A DNA stretch of 64,000 bases from Actibacterium sp. 188UL27-1 (GTDB lineage: Bacteria; Pseudomonadota; Alphaproteobacteria; Rhodobacterales; Rhodobacteraceae). Positions 27,810-36,170 of the stretch are shown one piece after another. Below the pieces are notes generated by a model. That model did not search any database, had not been told where the DNA came from, and worked only from the letters and a program-made list of their open reading frames with translations. Both the position numbers and the translations under genes were made by a program. Numbering within the stretch: the stretch's first letter is position 1; every line of letters begins with the position of its first letter. Where the stretch lies: NCBI RefSeq assembly GCF_016901225.1, contig NZ_JAFEUL010000006.1:173367-237366 (forward strand), read 5' to 3'.

Positions 27810-27906
27810 CGAATATCCTCCAAAACCAAGCCGCCCGAACAGTATCGCTCAAGAAACCCACCGTTGCGGGATCATGACAAAGACCGCGCGTTGCAGCTGC
27901 CGTCCC

Positions 27907-27957
27907 CATTATATGTTCGGAAGTATCCCGGGGGGGCCGGGGGGGCTGGCCCCCCGA
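27907..27957. repeat. GC-rich palindrome related to the dispersed repeat
   Basis: CATTATATGTTCGGAAGTATCCC (two pieces, 27907-27929) aligns with the left arm of the dispersed repeat, then runs into GGGGGGGCCGGGGGGG and CTGGCCCCCC, which can pair GGGGGG with CCCCCC around a CTGG loop. It lies between gp11 and gp12 of the GTA cluster. On the minus strand it would fold into a very stable hairpin with no T tract. Confidence 0.55.
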
Positions 27958-27987
27958 TCGGTCGGATCGCCTGCGATCCGAAACCCC

Positions 27988-28656
27988 TCACCGGTTCCGC
28001 TGCCCCTTGCCCAATGCCCGGCTCATCCGCGCGGCAATCTGCGCCTCACTGCGTTGAAAGCTCTCCGCATCCCGGGTCGAGATATTCATGACCACCTGAA
28101 CAGGCCGCGCTGAACCACCCTCGGTCCGCACGCCAAGCTTGCCATCGGCCCCTCGGCTCAGGGGCATGATCGCCTCCGGCCCTGCCTCTCCCATCAACCC
28201 CAAACCACCGCGCATCGGGAAATGGGTCGGTCCCGTCACAACGCCACCCTTGGCAAAGGGGGTCACCCGGCCTTGGGTGAACGCACCACCATTGGCAAAG
28301 CCCGCAGCGCCACCAATCAACCCATTGATCCCTTGGGAGATGAGACCCCCAAAATGGCTGGTCACCGGCTTCACGGCCGCCGAAAACGTCGCATTCACAA
28401 CGGAATTGGCCACCTGACGCAACGCATCGGACAGCTTCATGCCGTCAAACACCAGCCCCTTGAAAGCCCCGTGCAACCCCCGGCTGATGCTCCCCGACAG
28501 CTGCCCCGAGGCTTTGCCAGCATCGGCCAAACTGACCTGCATCCGCTGCAACTCACCGTCAAAAGCCGACAACATGCCACCAGCGCCACCCAGGCTCTCT
28601 TCCAAGGCATCCAACTGCGCCTCCAGGCCATCGGCCCCGTCGATCTCCGTCATCAC
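27988..28656 (-). CDS. GTA gp11, short tape-measure protein
   Basis: 222-residue tape measure. The protein is helical in the N-terminal half, then glycine-rich (FANGGAFTQGRVTPFAKGGVVTGPTHFPMRGGLGLMGEAGPEAIMPL in separate motifs), the signature of lambda-type tape measures. Its shortness sets the short GTA tail length and is characteristic of GTA rather than phage, where such proteins exceed 600 residues. Start overlaps gp10.1 (ATGA). Confidence 0.92.
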   Translation of the reverse strand: MMTEIDGADGLEAQLDALEESLGGAGGMLSAFDGELQRMQVSLADAGKASGQLSGSISRGLHGAFKGLVFDGMKLSDALRQVANSVVNATFSAAVKPVTSHFGGLISQGINGLIGGAAGFANGGAFTQGRVTPFAKGGVVTGPTHFPMRGGLGLMGEAGPEAIMPLSRGADGKLGVRTEGGSARPVQVVMNISTRDAESFQRSEAQIAARMSRALGKGQRNR

Positions 28657-28841
28657 GCATCTCCTCTTGGTCCATCGGGAAAGGCCGCAGCCAAGGCGTC
28701 AAGCCGCGCCCGCGTCAGCGGCGGCTCCGTCGCTTCCTGCCCTAACATCATCAGCAGCTCCACCGGCGTCAGCCGCCAGAACTGCTCCGGCGGCAGGCGC
28801 AACACATGCAGTCCCAACCGCATCAAACCGGCCCAGTCCAT
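28653..28841 (-). CDS. GTA gp10.1, tail assembly chaperone-like small protein
   Basis: 62-residue protein starting MDWAGLMRLGLHVLRLPPEQFW and ending RLDALAAAFPDG. The small rcc01693-type protein of GTA clusters contains LRLPPEQFWRLTPVELLMML. The ATG at 28841 overlaps the gp10 stop (ATGA) and its stop overlaps gp11. A longer frame to 28958 overlaps gp10 and is not used. Confidence 0.85.
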   Translation of the reverse strand: MDWAGLMRLGLHVLRLPPEQFWRLTPVELLMMLGQEATEPPLTRARLDALAAAFPDGPRGDA

Positions 28842-29164
28842 CAGGCACCGGGCGGCAAGGCAAAGGCCCGCGTCAACAGCAACGCAGCAACCCGCGCCGC
28901 CTCCACCAGCCCGCCACCAATCTCGACGGTGCGCAGGTCCGCGGCCTGGCCATCCCAACCGCCACCTCGTAACCCGGCCACGATCAAGGCAAGCACATCG
29001 CGGGTGGAATAGCCTCCACCCTCAAACCGCTGGACCAAGTCAATCACCGAACCGGCCTCCATTGCCTCCTCAAGCTCCGCCAAGGCACCCAGGGTCAGCT
29101 TGCAGACATGGCGCTGCCCATCCAAAACCAGCGCCACTTCCCCCGCCCAAGGATTGGCCATCAT
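28841..29164 (-). CDS. GTA gp10, tail assembly chaperone (GTA_gp10 family)
   Basis: 107-residue protein of the GTA_gp10 family: MANPWAGEV, LTLGALAELEEAMEAGSV and DVLALIVAGLRGGG. Probably the tail chaperone pair with gp10.1. Two adjacent ATGs (29164 and 29161) both overlap the gp9 stop; the first is given. Confidence 0.9.
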   Translation of the reverse strand: MMANPWAGEVALVLDGQRHVCKLTLGALAELEEAMEAGSVIDLVQRFEGGGYSTRDVLALIVAGLRGGGWDGQAADLRTVEIGGGLVEAARVAALLLTRAFALPPGA

Positions 29165-29574
29165 AGCGCCGTAAAGCTCAGGGCACCGGCAGAGGCGAGC
29201 GACAGCTCATAGGTCGCCTCGCCATCATGGCTGCCGGAATATTCCAGACTGGTCACCTGAAACGGCCCCTCAATCAGACCGAAATCCGGGATGATCACCT
29301 GAAAGGCCGGGGTCACACCGTCGAAAAAGATCTGCCGCGCCCGTTCGTCGGTCGTGTCATCCTTGAACACACCAGACCCACTGATCGATGCAGACTTGAC
29401 GCCAGCGCCAGACAGCAATTCACGCCATCCCCCCTGACTTTCGACGCTGGTCACATCCACCGTCTCGGCATTGAAACTGATCCGCGTCGCCCGCAAACCT
29501 GCCGCCGTCACAAACGCGCCGCTGCCATCCATATCCAGCTTGACCAACAGGTCCTTGCCGTTCTGAGCACCCAT
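29161..29574 (-). CDS. GTA gp9, major tail protein
   Basis: 137-residue tail tube subunit of the TIGR02126 type: AQNGKDLLVKLD at the N-terminus, ETVDVTSVESQGGWRELL, and LEYSGSHDGEATYELSLASAG at the C-terminus. These form stacked hexamers around the DNA channel. It starts 49 bases after gp8. Confidence 0.93.
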   Translation of the reverse strand: MGAQNGKDLLVKLDMDGSGAFVTAAGLRATRISFNAETVDVTSVESQGGWRELLSGAGVKSASISGSGVFKDDTTDERARQIFFDGVTPAFQVIIPDFGLIEGPFQVTSLEYSGSHDGEATYELSLASAGALSFTAL

Positions 29575-29623
29575 TTCGCTCTCCTCGTTTTAAGATTATT
29601 GTCCACCTGCCGCGCTCAAACGC

Positions 29624-30034
29624 TCAGGCATCCTCGACCCGCGCGGCAAAACGTAAATTGATCTGGCGGCGTTGCTCCGGCCCCGTTCGCCGCGCCCGCG
29701 CCCGCTCGAAATTCATGGAAACGATGCGCCCCCGCGACATCACCGGCTGCGCGCCATGCAACGCATCCGAGATTGCGGCGGCCAGCACCTTGCCCGATGC
29801 AAAGCCCGCCTCGTTCGACACCACGCCCACGGTAAAGCGATGCAGTGCCCCGGTGCCAGTTTTGTCATTACGCGCAAACACATCCTCTATGCCCAACACG
29901 GCATAAAGCTGGGGCTCAGCACCGGCGGGCGCATTGTCGAAAATGGCATCGCCGACCAGCCCGCTGACAGCGGGATCCTGGGTCAGCGTTTCGTACACCG
30001 CAGCCTGCAACGCGGCTCCCAAAGTGTAACTCAT
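29624..30034 (-). CDS. GTA gp8, tail terminator (DUF3168)
   Basis: 136-residue protein that caps the tail end of the neck. DUF3168 pattern: LGAALQAAVYETLTQDPAV, IFDNAP, YAVLGIEDV and the basic end RRQINLRFAARVE. The ATG overlaps the gp7 stop (ATGA). Confidence 0.9.
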   Translation of the reverse strand: MSYTLGAALQAAVYETLTQDPAVSGLVGDAIFDNAPAGAEPQLYAVLGIEDVFARNDKTGTGALHRFTVGVVSNEAGFASGKVLAAAISDALHGAQPVMSRGRIVSMNFERARARRTGPEQRRQINLRFAARVEDA

Positions 30035-30378
30035 GATACGGCCTCCTCTTCGGCCATGCATGTCAGATACCGGCTGGACACATCGCTGTCGGCGACCGAC
30101 ATGATGCGAAACGCCTGATTTCCAACGCGAAACCGTTGCTCCGGTCTTGGCCGCGCCAGTGATCCGACCGGGGCTGCCCGCACAATGATGCGGCACGGCA
30201 CGGTCGAGAATGTCAGCGCCGCCCGGATCCGCTCACGCCCGCGCCCGGCATGGATCTCGGCCCAGACCGTGCCCACCGTGGTCCAGGTGGTGATGTGACC
30301 GCCACACCCGTCCGGAGCACGCTCTGGCGTCTGCAACTCCAACCGGTGGCTCAGATTTGGAACACCCATGCGCCGCAT
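30031..30378 (-). CDS. GTA gp7, head-tail stopper/adaptor
   Basis: 115-residue head-closure protein (family of phage head-tail adaptors): LSHRLELQTPERAPDGCGGH and VWAEIHAGRGRERIRA, then RFRVGNQAFRIMSVAD. The start is the ATG in TGATG at the gp6 stop. Confidence 0.9.
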   Translation of the reverse strand: MRRMGVPNLSHRLELQTPERAPDGCGGHITTWTTVGTVWAEIHAGRGRERIRAALTFSTVPCRIIVRAAPVGSLARPRPEQRFRVGNQAFRIMSVADSDVSSRYLTCMAEEEAVS

Positions 30379-30959
30379 CACCGCGCCCCCACGGAAAGTT
30401 TCGTCCACGGGCGCAACAGCCGCCCGATGTTTTCCGCCGCCACCTTCGTGTCCAACGCGGTGCCTGTCCGATCTTCGTAATGGCGCGCCGCAAGCTGCAT
30501 CACGGCCAAAGCCAGGTCAGGCGGCACGTCGGCCCAATCCGGGCCAAAGCCCGCCTCTAGATCCAGCAACAGTGCCCCACCCCGGGGCACAGCGGGAAAT
30601 GTCCCGCCAACGGCAGTCACCGTCGGGCGATGCCGGTCATATCCCAGCGCGTAATCACCAGCGCTCAAGTCAGCAAAGCTCCCGTCCGCAGCCTGAAGCC
30701 GCGCGCGCACAACGATACCAACCGGGGCGATCGGCAGCCGCGCCACTGACCAACTCGCCAGTTTAAGCTGGAAAATACGCTCCAACAGCGCCTTGCCCGT
30801 ATGCTGTTCAACCTCGGCAATGGCCGCGCGCAGAAAGCGTTCCAACAGCCCATCCTCACCCCCGGCATCCGCGAAACCGGTGCCCAACCTCAAATGCTCC
30901 TTGAAGCTGGCAATCGGCAACGAGGCCACCGGGACCGGCGCCAATTCCTTCAATTCCAT
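30378..30959 (-). CDS. GTA gp6, head-tail connector (gp6-like)
   Basis: 193-residue connector bound under the portal, of the TIGR02215/Phage_gp6 type: ASLPIASFKEHLRLG, FLRAAIAEVEQHTGKALL and ALAVMQLAARHYEDRTG. It is preceded by 158 bases from the capsid gene, where an 8-bp hairpin lies. Confidence 0.9.
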   Translation of the reverse strand: MELKELAPVPVASLPIASFKEHLRLGTGFADAGGEDGLLERFLRAAIAEVEQHTGKALLERIFQLKLASWSVARLPIAPVGIVVRARLQAADGSFADLSAGDYALGYDRHRPTVTAVGGTFPAVPRGGALLLDLEAGFGPDWADVPPDLALAVMQLAARHYEDRTGTALDTKVAAENIGRLLRPWTKLSVGAR

Positions 30960-31076
30960 CTCGTCTCTCCGGTTTCAGCTCCCCAAAAAGATGGATCGGC
31001 GGACATGTCTCTTGCGTTGCTCGGGCGGAGGGGGAGCAGCTGGACAACGCAAATATCGTGAAACACGCCCGCCACC

Positions 31077-31098
31077 CTGCGCGCTTGCTGGCGCGCAG
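31077..31098. repeat. Hairpin downstream of the GTA capsid gene
   Basis: Perfect 8-bp stem CTGCGCGC / GCGCGCAG with a 6-base loop, 20 bases after the capsid stop on the minus strand. No T tract follows. It could reduce read-through or stabilise the capsid part of the transcript so that capsid is made in excess. Confidence 0.5.
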
Positions 31099-31117
31099 GA
31101 TCATTCCCGGGCTCGTT

Positions 31118-32311
31118 TTAAGAGGCCGAGAATTTCAGCAATTTGATTGCAGCAAAGTCGCTCACATCGCCGCCCACACGCTTGGTTGCATAAAACAGAA
31201 CATGCGGTTTGGCAGAGAACGGATCGCGCAGAACGCGCAGATCAGGACGCTCGGCCACGGTGTAGCCCGCCGTGAAATCGCCAAAGGCAATCGCATCGGC
31301 GCCGGTCGCAATGTCCGGCATATCTTCGGCAACTAGAACAGGGTAGCCCAGCAAACGAGCAGGCTCACCTGCGGCCAGACCGTCGGACCACAGGAAACGG
31401 CCGTCATTGTCCTTCAGACGACGCACCGTTCCGGCTGTCTTGGAGTTCATGACGAACGTCCCGTTGGCGCGGTACTCAGCCTCCAGCGCATAGACCAGTT
31501 CGACAATGGCATCGGCACTGCCAAAATCGCCAGCCACACCGGTGGGGATGTAGCCGATATTGCCCCAGGCCCAGCTGTCATTGTCGATGGTCGGATAGGT
31601 CAGGAAACCGGTCGGCTTGTCAGCACCATCACCGTTGATGAATGCATCCGACTCGGCGCGGGCGAACTTCGTCGCGATCTTGCCCGCCAGCCAAGCATCG
31701 ATGTCAAAGGCCGCATCGTCCAGCAAACGTTGACTCGCCTTGGGCAGCGCGCTCAACTCATGGACGGGGATCACGATCCGCTCGATCTGCGGGGTCGTCG
31801 TCTCAGTCAGCGTACCGGTCTCGCTGGCCCAGCTCGATCCCATGTCGCCGCGGTCGATCAGCACATCGTAAGATGTCGCCTCAACGGTCACCACATTCGC
31901 AATCGCCCGGATCGACGCGGTCGAGGTCAAAACGCTCTGCACACTGATCGATGTCTGGGGATCGACCAGAAAACCGCCATCCGCATCAACTGCGGTGCTC
32001 AGCGATTTGCCGTCAAGAGCCAGCCCGCGCAGGCCGTCATCATTGCCCGTACGCAGATAGGCCTCAAACGCCTTCTGGTGGGGGGCCTCAACCTCAGCCG
32101 AGGTCGCAAGGGCGGGACGCCCAGAGATCATGGTTTTCCGATCCAGCATGGTCAGTCGCTCTTCCTGTGTTTGAAACTTTGCTTTCATGTCGTCCTGAAA
32201 GGCTCTGAAATCGCTCAGAAACCCCGTCAGCGCTGATGTGACATCAGTGCCAGAACCTTGTCCGCCGGGCACATCGCTCCCGGCCCGAGCCTTCGTCTCG
32301 GGTGTGCTCAT
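31118..32311 (-). CDS. GTA gp5, major capsid protein (HK97 fold)
   Basis: 397-residue capsid subunit. The first 90-100 residues are the helical delta domain removed by the gp4 protease; the HK97 core follows (STAVDADGGFLVDPQTS, VVTVEATSYDVLIDRGDMGSSWASE in parts, EAYLRTG, ARLLGYPVLVAEDMPDI, DPFSAKPHVLFYATKRVGGDV). Full length for RcGTA-type capsid. Confidence 0.95.
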   Translation of the reverse strand: MSTPETKARAGSDVPGGQGSGTDVTSALTGFLSDFRAFQDDMKAKFQTQEERLTMLDRKTMISGRPALATSAEVEAPHQKAFEAYLRTGNDDGLRGLALDGKSLSTAVDADGGFLVDPQTSISVQSVLTSTASIRAIANVVTVEATSYDVLIDRGDMGSSWASETGTLTETTTPQIERIVIPVHELSALPKASQRLLDDAAFDIDAWLAGKIATKFARAESDAFINGDGADKPTGFLTYPTIDNDSWAWGNIGYIPTGVAGDFGSADAIVELVYALEAEYRANGTFVMNSKTAGTVRRLKDNDGRFLWSDGLAAGEPARLLGYPVLVAEDMPDIATGADAIAFGDFTAGYTVAERPDLRVLRDPFSAKPHVLFYATKRVGGDVSDFAAIKLLKFSAS

Positions 32312-32352
32312 CTGCTATTTTCCTTTTTCGGGTGGTCAGTCTCGATACAGGC

Positions 32353-32916
32353 TCAGCCCTGCATCATTTCCCGACGGGCCGCCTGCAGCGCCTCCGCCAA
32401 TTCGCGCAGCACCGGCGTGTCGGGATCTTCGCCCTTGGCCCCGACCCGCGCCTCGGGAAGCATCGGGAAGGTCACAAGCGACACTTCCCATAGCTCCAAT
32501 TCGTGCAAAAGCCGCGCACCGCCTGTGGCCTTCTCAGCCCGCTTGGTGCGATAGCCAATCGACAGACCGTCAATCGCACCGGCTTCCACTAGCGCGCAGG
32601 CTTCCCGAGCCCGGGCGACCTCAGGCAGCAACCGGCCTTTGACGTAAAGGCCCCTCTCATCCTCGCGGACCTCGTCCCAGACCCCGATGGGCTGCGCCGG
32701 ATCGTGCTGCCACAACATCTTGACCCGGATCCCGGCTGCACCCAACCGGTCAAGGGAGGCCTGATAGGCCCCCGCCTGCACCAAATCGCCGCCCTTGTCG
32801 CGCAGCCCGAACAGGGAGGCATAGCCCGCGATCACAGCCCCGTCGATCACCTCAAGCGTGCTGTCGGCCTGGCAGAACTTCCGCTCCAAGGCAGGCCCGT
32901 AACCCTCTGTAATCAT
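32353..32916 (-). CDS. GTA gp4, HK97-type prohead protease
   Basis: 187-residue serine protease that matures the capsid. U35-family pattern: GYASLFGLRDKGGD, LWQHDPAQPIGVW (catalytic His), and AIDGLSIGYRTKRA (catalytic Ser); ELWEVSLVTFPMLPEA follows. The start at 32916 has AGGAG at the best distance; an ATG at 32922 abuts it. Only a few bases separate it from the portal stop, so no g3.5 gene fits here. Confidence 0.93.
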   Translation of the reverse strand: MITEGYGPALERKFCQADSTLEVIDGAVIAGYASLFGLRDKGGDLVQAGAYQASLDRLGAAGIRVKMLWQHDPAQPIGVWDEVREDERGLYVKGRLLPEVARAREACALVEAGAIDGLSIGYRTKRAEKATGGARLLHELELWEVSLVTFPMLPEARVGAKGEDPDTPVLRELAEALQAARREMMQG

Positions 32917-32925
32917 GCTCATCTC

Positions 32926-34113
32926 CTATTCCCCGCCTTCTACCAAGGGCGGCAAACCCAGCAGGGCCCGCTTTTCAGCATCCGTCAGGAAACCGGCGTC
33001 AGAGACCCTTCGCCATTGCGCCTCCCGCTCCACCGACAACGCCGGGATCTGGTCCAGATCCGGCTTCAGCACCACGTTCGAACCGTCAAACCGCCCCAAC
33101 CAATCGGAAACAGACGCCAGCACCCGCGTCACCAGGGGCAGCACCGTCAGGCGATAGAAGGCCCGGTTGGCCTCCTGATAATTGGCAAAGGTCGCCTCGC
33201 CCGGAATGCCCAGCAGCATCGGTGGCACCCCGAAGGCTGTCGCAATTTCCCGCGCCGCCGCCTCCTTGGTCTTTTGGAACTCCATGTCGGAGGGGCTGAA
33301 GCCCATCGGGCGCCAGTCCAGCCCCCCTTCCAACAACATCGGGCGCCCTGCATTGCGTGCGCCTTGGTGGTTGCTCTCGATCTCGCTCAACAGACGATCA
33401 TACTGTTCGGGAGTCATCGCTGCCTGACCCTCACCACCATTGTAAATGATGGCTCCGGAAGGCCGGGCCGCATTGTCCAACAAGGCCTTCGACCAACGCG
33501 ACGCGCTGTTATGCACATCAATCGCGCTGGCCGCCGACTGGATCGGGCTTAAACCATAATGATCATCCTGCGGATGAAAGCTTTTTATATGACAGATCGG
33601 CACCACATCACCGGTCATATCAAACCGATGTTTGCGCGTGCCAACCGCATATTCATACGCGATGGGCCACCCGTCACTCCCCGGCACGACACTCATCCGG
33701 TCGGCGCGCAGAACATGCAGTTCCAGCGGCAACCCCTCCAGACCCACGGCCTCAAAGTAGAGGTTGCCCGACAGCAAAAGCTGCCCATAAGCCGCCTCCA
33801 GCAACTCCGCCCGCCCCTGCGCCCCGTTTGGCCGCGCAAGTAACCCAAGCACAGGATGCGCATCGTAGCGCCGTGTGCTGTCCTGGCAGGCAAGGGGCAC
33901 AGCCGCGGCCGCTTCGGCGATCAATTTGACCGCACGAAAACCCACTGGGTTACCAGCAAATCCCGCTTTGGTCAGAGATACCGTATCGCGCGGCGACCAC
34001 ACCACCCGACCCGAGCCATGATAGGATATGCCCGGCCCGGCTGTTAACGGACCGGTGGCCGAAGCTTTGGCCTCCGGCACCTCCCGTCCCCGCCGCATAA
34101 ACTCGAATACCAT
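32926..34113 (-). CDS. GTA gp3, portal protein (HK97 family)
   Basis: 395-residue portal, forming the dodecameric DNA gate. HK97 portal motifs: VGFRAVKLIAEAAAAVPL, LLLSGNLYFEAVG, IKSFHPQDDHYGLSPIQSA (in parts), FGVPPMLLGIPGEATFANYQEA. The start at 34113 follows AAAGGAGC and gives MVFEFMRRGREVPEAKAS, a typical N-terminus; the frame extends to 34194 but without such a site. It is 269 bases from the large terminase gene, the largest gap of the head genes, containing a full palindromic repeat. Confidence 0.93.
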   Translation of the reverse strand: MVFEFMRRGREVPEAKASATGPLTAGPGISYHGSGRVVWSPRDTVSLTKAGFAGNPVGFRAVKLIAEAAAAVPLACQDSTRRYDAHPVLGLLARPNGAQGRAELLEAAYGQLLLSGNLYFEAVGLEGLPLELHVLRADRMSVVPGSDGWPIAYEYAVGTRKHRFDMTGDVVPICHIKSFHPQDDHYGLSPIQSAASAIDVHNSASRWSKALLDNAARPSGAIIYNGGEGQAAMTPEQYDRLLSEIESNHQGARNAGRPMLLEGGLDWRPMGFSPSDMEFQKTKEAAAREIATAFGVPPMLLGIPGEATFANYQEANRAFYRLTVLPLVTRVLASVSDWLGRFDGSNVVLKPDLDQIPALSVEREAQWRRVSDAGFLTDAEKRALLGLPPLVEGGE

Positions 34114-34277
34114 CTGGTTCAGCTCCTTTTCACCGCGACATGCCGATAACTCACCCATCCCCCTGCCGGTCCAATCGGCAGGGGGCGGGCACAAAAGGGG
34201 GCCGCGCCGCAGCCCGCACCTTTTTCATTCCGATGTAGTGATCTCGACCGGCTCTCACGAGAGCGCCTCGAAGCCCA

Positions 34278-34376
34278 CATTATGTGTTTCCAGATATCCC
34301 CGCCGGAAGCCGTAAAATCTTACAACCCCACAGCAAGATTTGTGCCTCCGGCGGGGATATTTTTGAACACATAATG
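34278..34376. repeat. Full copy of the dispersed palindromic repeat, between GTA g2 and g3
   Basis: Outer arms CATTATGTGT (34278-34287) and ACACATAATG (34367-34376), inner arms ATATCCCCGCCGGAAGC and GCCTCCGGCGGGGATAT (one mismatch), and an extra inner 7-bp stem AAATCTT/AAGATTT. The outer arms differ from the 19749 copy by C to T on the left and G to A on the right, which keeps pairing. A T tract follows the stem on the plus side only. It begins 7 bases past the terminase stop. Confidence 0.85.
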
Positions 34377-34382
34377 AAGCAA

Positions 34383-35726
34383 TTACAGCAACCTCACCCG
34401 GGGTCTGCGCCATTGCCCGGCAGGCTCGATCAAAAGGTGGTGGATGGCCCAGACCAGCGCATCGACGCGGTCGGGGCTGCCTTTGCCTTTGTAGCCTTGC
34501 GCCGTCATCCGGCACATCTGATCTTCCAGCGTATCCAGCCCAGCCAAATGAGCCACGCGCCCTTGTTCATAAAGCGCTGCCACAGGCTCGGCCCGGGCGA
34601 CTTTGCTGCGGGATGCGTGGACCGCCTTATAAGGCACCGTCGGATCGATTTGCCGGATTACCGTTTCCACCAAATCACCGCCCTGGTTGACCTCTGCCAC
34701 CAGCCGGTCAGCCTTGTGTCGCGCCATCGCGTCCAAGGCCGCTTGCGCCCATTCCAGAGGCGAGGCGCCCGCCACAGTCGCATCTTCCAAAACCACCGCG
34801 CGCCACTCTTGCGGGGGGCCATCCACCACGGCCCCGACCACAATGATCCCGCATTCATCCGAATTACTTTTACCCGTCACCGGGGGATCAACCGCAACGA
34901 CAATGCGCATCGGCTCGACCGGTTCGCGCAACCGTGCCGCCTCCATGTCGGCAAGACCCCAAAGCGCGCCTTCGGCATCCTCCAACAATACGCCGTCCAA
35001 TTCCTGCCGCGCCAGCCGCGTCCCGGAATACCGGTTGCGGATCTCTTCCAGGAAGGAAGCTGCCAGATTGGCGCGGTTCGCCTCCGTTGGGGCCGTGCTC
35101 ACAACCGTCGAGCCGGCATTCAACAAAGCTTTCAACACACCCACATTACGCGGCGTCGTCGTCACGCATTGCTGCGGTCGGTCGCCCAACCGCAGCGAAA
35201 ACTGCAACATGTCCCACGCCTCTTCCGCGCGTTTCCATTTGGCCAATTCGTCGACCCAGGCCGCATCAAACTGCGGCCCACGAAGGGACTCGGGATCATG
35301 GGCCGAAAAGACCTGTGCCACCGCCCCGTTCGGCCAGACCAACCGCTTGCGCGTGGCCTCCCAAACCGGACGGCGATCCGGTGGGCTGCAGGCCAGGATA
35401 CCGCTTTCACCAAACACCATCACCTCCCGCGTCTGCTCGACAGTTTCACCCACCAGAGCAACACGCTGCGCCTCTCCGGTGTCCTCCGGCCGGGGCCCCT
35501 CAACCTTTGATCTGACCCATTCGGCACCGGCGCGGGTTTTCCCCGCGCCGCGCCCCCCCATGATCACCCAACTGCGCCAGTCGCCTTCCGGCGGCAACTG
35601 ATGCGGCATCGCCCAGAACTCAAACAGCCAGGGCAACGCCATCACTGTTTCCGGCTCAAGACTGTCCAGAAACTCCTCCTGCACCTCGGGCGAGGCGCAG
35701 GCGAGCCAGGCGGCATTCGACCTCAT
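34383..35726 (-). CDS. GTA gp2, terminase large subunit
   Basis: 447-residue packaging ATPase and nuclease that fills GTA heads with host DNA. Walker A GGRGAGKT (57-64) in the P-loop context WVIMGGRGAGKTRAGAEWV, Walker B region FDAAWVDELAKW, and the nuclease with acidic residues in VVAVDPPVTG and SDECGIIVVGA, ending SPDRVDALVWAIHHL. The start at 35726 follows AAAAGG; the frame also allows 35798, which would add 24 residues that are not typical. It overlaps g1 by 71 bases. GTA terminases package by head-filling without strong sequence preference. Confidence 0.93.
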   Translation of the reverse strand: MRSNAAWLACASPEVQEEFLDSLEPETVMALPWLFEFWAMPHQLPPEGDWRSWVIMGGRGAGKTRAGAEWVRSKVEGPRPEDTGEAQRVALVGETVEQTREVMVFGESGILACSPPDRRPVWEATRKRLVWPNGAVAQVFSAHDPESLRGPQFDAAWVDELAKWKRAEEAWDMLQFSLRLGDRPQQCVTTTPRNVGVLKALLNAGSTVVSTAPTEANRANLAASFLEEIRNRYSGTRLARQELDGVLLEDAEGALWGLADMEAARLREPVEPMRIVVAVDPPVTGKSNSDECGIIVVGAVVDGPPQEWRAVVLEDATVAGASPLEWAQAALDAMARHKADRLVAEVNQGGDLVETVIRQIDPTVPYKAVHASRSKVARAEPVAALYEQGRVAHLAGLDTLEDQMCRMTAQGYKGKGSPDRVDALVWAIHHLLIEPAGQWRRPRVRLL

Positions 35727-36012
35727 CGCGTGCCTTTTCGAGATCGAGCGCAGGGCTGAGACCATCCCCTGCGCTTCCTTTGCCAAGCCTTTGCTCATGT
35801 CGCCGCCTTTCCTCTACCACCAGGAACGTCGCCTTGCGCAAATCACCCGCGACCGAAGACAGCTTCTTCGCACGCCCCGATTCACCCCGGCGTATTTCCT
35901 TAACAATTTCAGCAATTTCTGCCCGCATGTCCGCCAACATGCTTTCCGTGATTTCCATTTCATCGCGTTCGCGCTGAATGGCTTCTTCCCCAAGTGTCGT
36001 ATCGATTTTCAT
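35656..36012 (-). CDS. GTA gp1, terminase small subunit-like
   Basis: 118-residue, highly charged and helical protein (EEAIQRERDEMEITESMLADMRAEIAEIVKEI, in coiled-coil stretches about 9-70). In RcGTA the first gene encodes a small terminase that lacks specific DNA binding. It matches by position and type. It ends inside the terminase large-subunit gene. The ATG at 36012 begins MKIDTTLGEEA; a longer in-frame start at 36042 lies next to the upstream terminator. Confidence 0.8.
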   Translation of the reverse strand: MKIDTTLGEEAIQRERDEMEITESMLADMRAEIAEIVKEIRRGESGRAKKLSSVAGDLRKATFLVVEERRRHEQRLGKGSAGDGLSPALDLEKARDEVECRLARLRLARGAGGVSGQS

Positions 36013-36051
36013 TGTTTGACCCGCTTTCCCATGCCTCCGCACGATCGAAAC

Positions 36052-36083
36052 AAAAAACCGCCAGACCCATCGGTCGGCGGTTT
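36052..36083 (-). terminator. Rho-independent terminator of the fab-mltG operon, directly upstream of GTA g1
   Basis: On the minus strand AAACCGCC GACC (GATG loop) GGTC T GGCGGTTT gives a 12-bp stem with one bulged T, followed by six T (36057-36052). It ends the mltG transcript 87 bases after that gene's stop and leaves only about 40 bases before the GTA start at 36012, so there is little room for a GTA promoter downstream of it. Confidence 0.85.
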
Positions 36084-36170
36084 GCCCATTTCTTCCAGCT
36101 TGACTAAGTTCTACTTTGGACCGTGCGCCCGGTCAATGCGTTGCGCAGCGGCCCCCACCGTACGGTGGTG

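Noticed and set aside
34284..35510. 408-residue antisense open frame across the large terminase
   Set aside because: Low-complexity Arg/His/Pro composition typical of antisense shadows; begins inside the palindromic repeat.
20847..36012. Intact prophage
   Set aside because: No integrase, repressor, replication or lysis genes; the tape measure is only 222 residues and the gene order is that of RcGTA.
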